Assembly (NCBI RefSeq): GCF_900183975.1
Contig: NZ_LT853882.1
Location: 1,915,501 to 1,979,500, forward strand
From: Xanthomonas fragariae
GTDB taxonomy: Bacteria; Pseudomonadota; Gammaproteobacteria; Xanthomonadales; Xanthomonadaceae
Length of the DNA stretch: 64,000 nucleotides
Direction: 5' to 3'
Shown piece after piece: positions 63,870 to 64,000 of the stretch. The position numbers and the translations under genes were made by a program. The notes beneath the pieces were generated by a model. The model had not been told where the DNA came from and ran no database searches. It saw nothing but the letters and a program-made list of their open reading frames with translations. How positions within the stretch are numbered: the stretch's first letter is position 1; every line of letters begins with the position of its first letter.

Positions 63870-64000
63870 CGGCGCGCGCAAAGGCTGGGCGGTAACGGGG
63901 GGGATAGGGTCGTCTTCCATAGGGTGCACCCGAGGGCGCGCTGCCATGTTAGCAAACCGAAGGGTGGTTCGAGCCGGGAAATGCCGATGTGAAGGCCCGT

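Overview
The window looks like a chromosomal segment of a Xanthomonas, most plausibly a strain with heavy IS activity such as X. oryzae. The evidence is the GC-rich coding style, the 145-aa S6 protein with an acidic tail, the smc-zipA-ligA-epmA order, the kynurenine genes beside a FUSC-type exporter, a five-step hut cluster containing hutF, and GyrA with Gln at position 83. This is inference from the sequence and family knowledge, not a database match.

Layout. 1-3.8 kb: a minus-strand kynurenine block (haaO, an aromatic-exporter-like membrane protein, kynU running off the left edge). 3.9-7.4 kb: carbonic anhydrase, a broken PaiB-like gene, three small overlapping genes and asnS. 7.6-9.6 kb: an A-type Fe-S carrier and rpsF-rpsR-rplI. 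9.8-17.7 kb: smc (frameshifted at a G8 run), zipA, ligA, epmA. 17.9-23.8 kb: a DUF3011 protein, mtnA, gyrA and a coiled-coil membrane protein, then an IS30 remnant. 24.2-32.1 kb: the complete histidine utilisation regulon, hutI-hutH-hutG-hutU on the minus strand and divergent hutF and hutC on the plus strand, with two palindromic candidate operators. 32.6-41.6 kb: a phasin, a PHA-system protein, an FHA protein, msrQ, psd, a Sco protein, prmB, aroC, a 2-hydroxyacid dehydrogenase and asd. 42.2-48.4 kb: a chemoreceptor divergent from a two-gene unit made of a double-domain KaiC-like ATPase and a hybrid histidine kinase. 48.4-50.2 kb: an IS3-family element with a clear 4-bp target duplication, plus a truncated gene beside it. 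50.3-58.4 kb: a collapsed cytochrome c maturation (ccm) operon, an ECF sigma/anti-sigma/subtilase operon, an outer-membrane protein, a decayed cytochrome c gene, and an IS5-family element inside an outer-membrane gene. 58.8-63.9 kb: an MFS transporter, an LLM flavin oxidoreductase, an ExoD protein and a CNNM/CorC-type protein.

The most notable story is coordinated decay of c-type cytochrome biogenesis. ccmC is fused to the tail of ccmE; ccmF is fused to an internally deleted ccmG; both fusions remove the WWD haem-handling regions. ccmA and ccmB are absent from their expected side. About 3.5 kb away a small cytochrome c gene carries CAECQ in place of CxxCH and has frameshifts. A second story is a family of four short palindromic, MITE-like repeats whose ends resemble those of the IS5-family copy in the same window. 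Two of the four abut the stop codon of a gene.

No tRNA, rRNA or CRISPR array was recognised. No wholly new system was proven. The strongest candidates for new biology are the KaiC-like/hybrid-kinase pair and the MITE/IS5 relationship.
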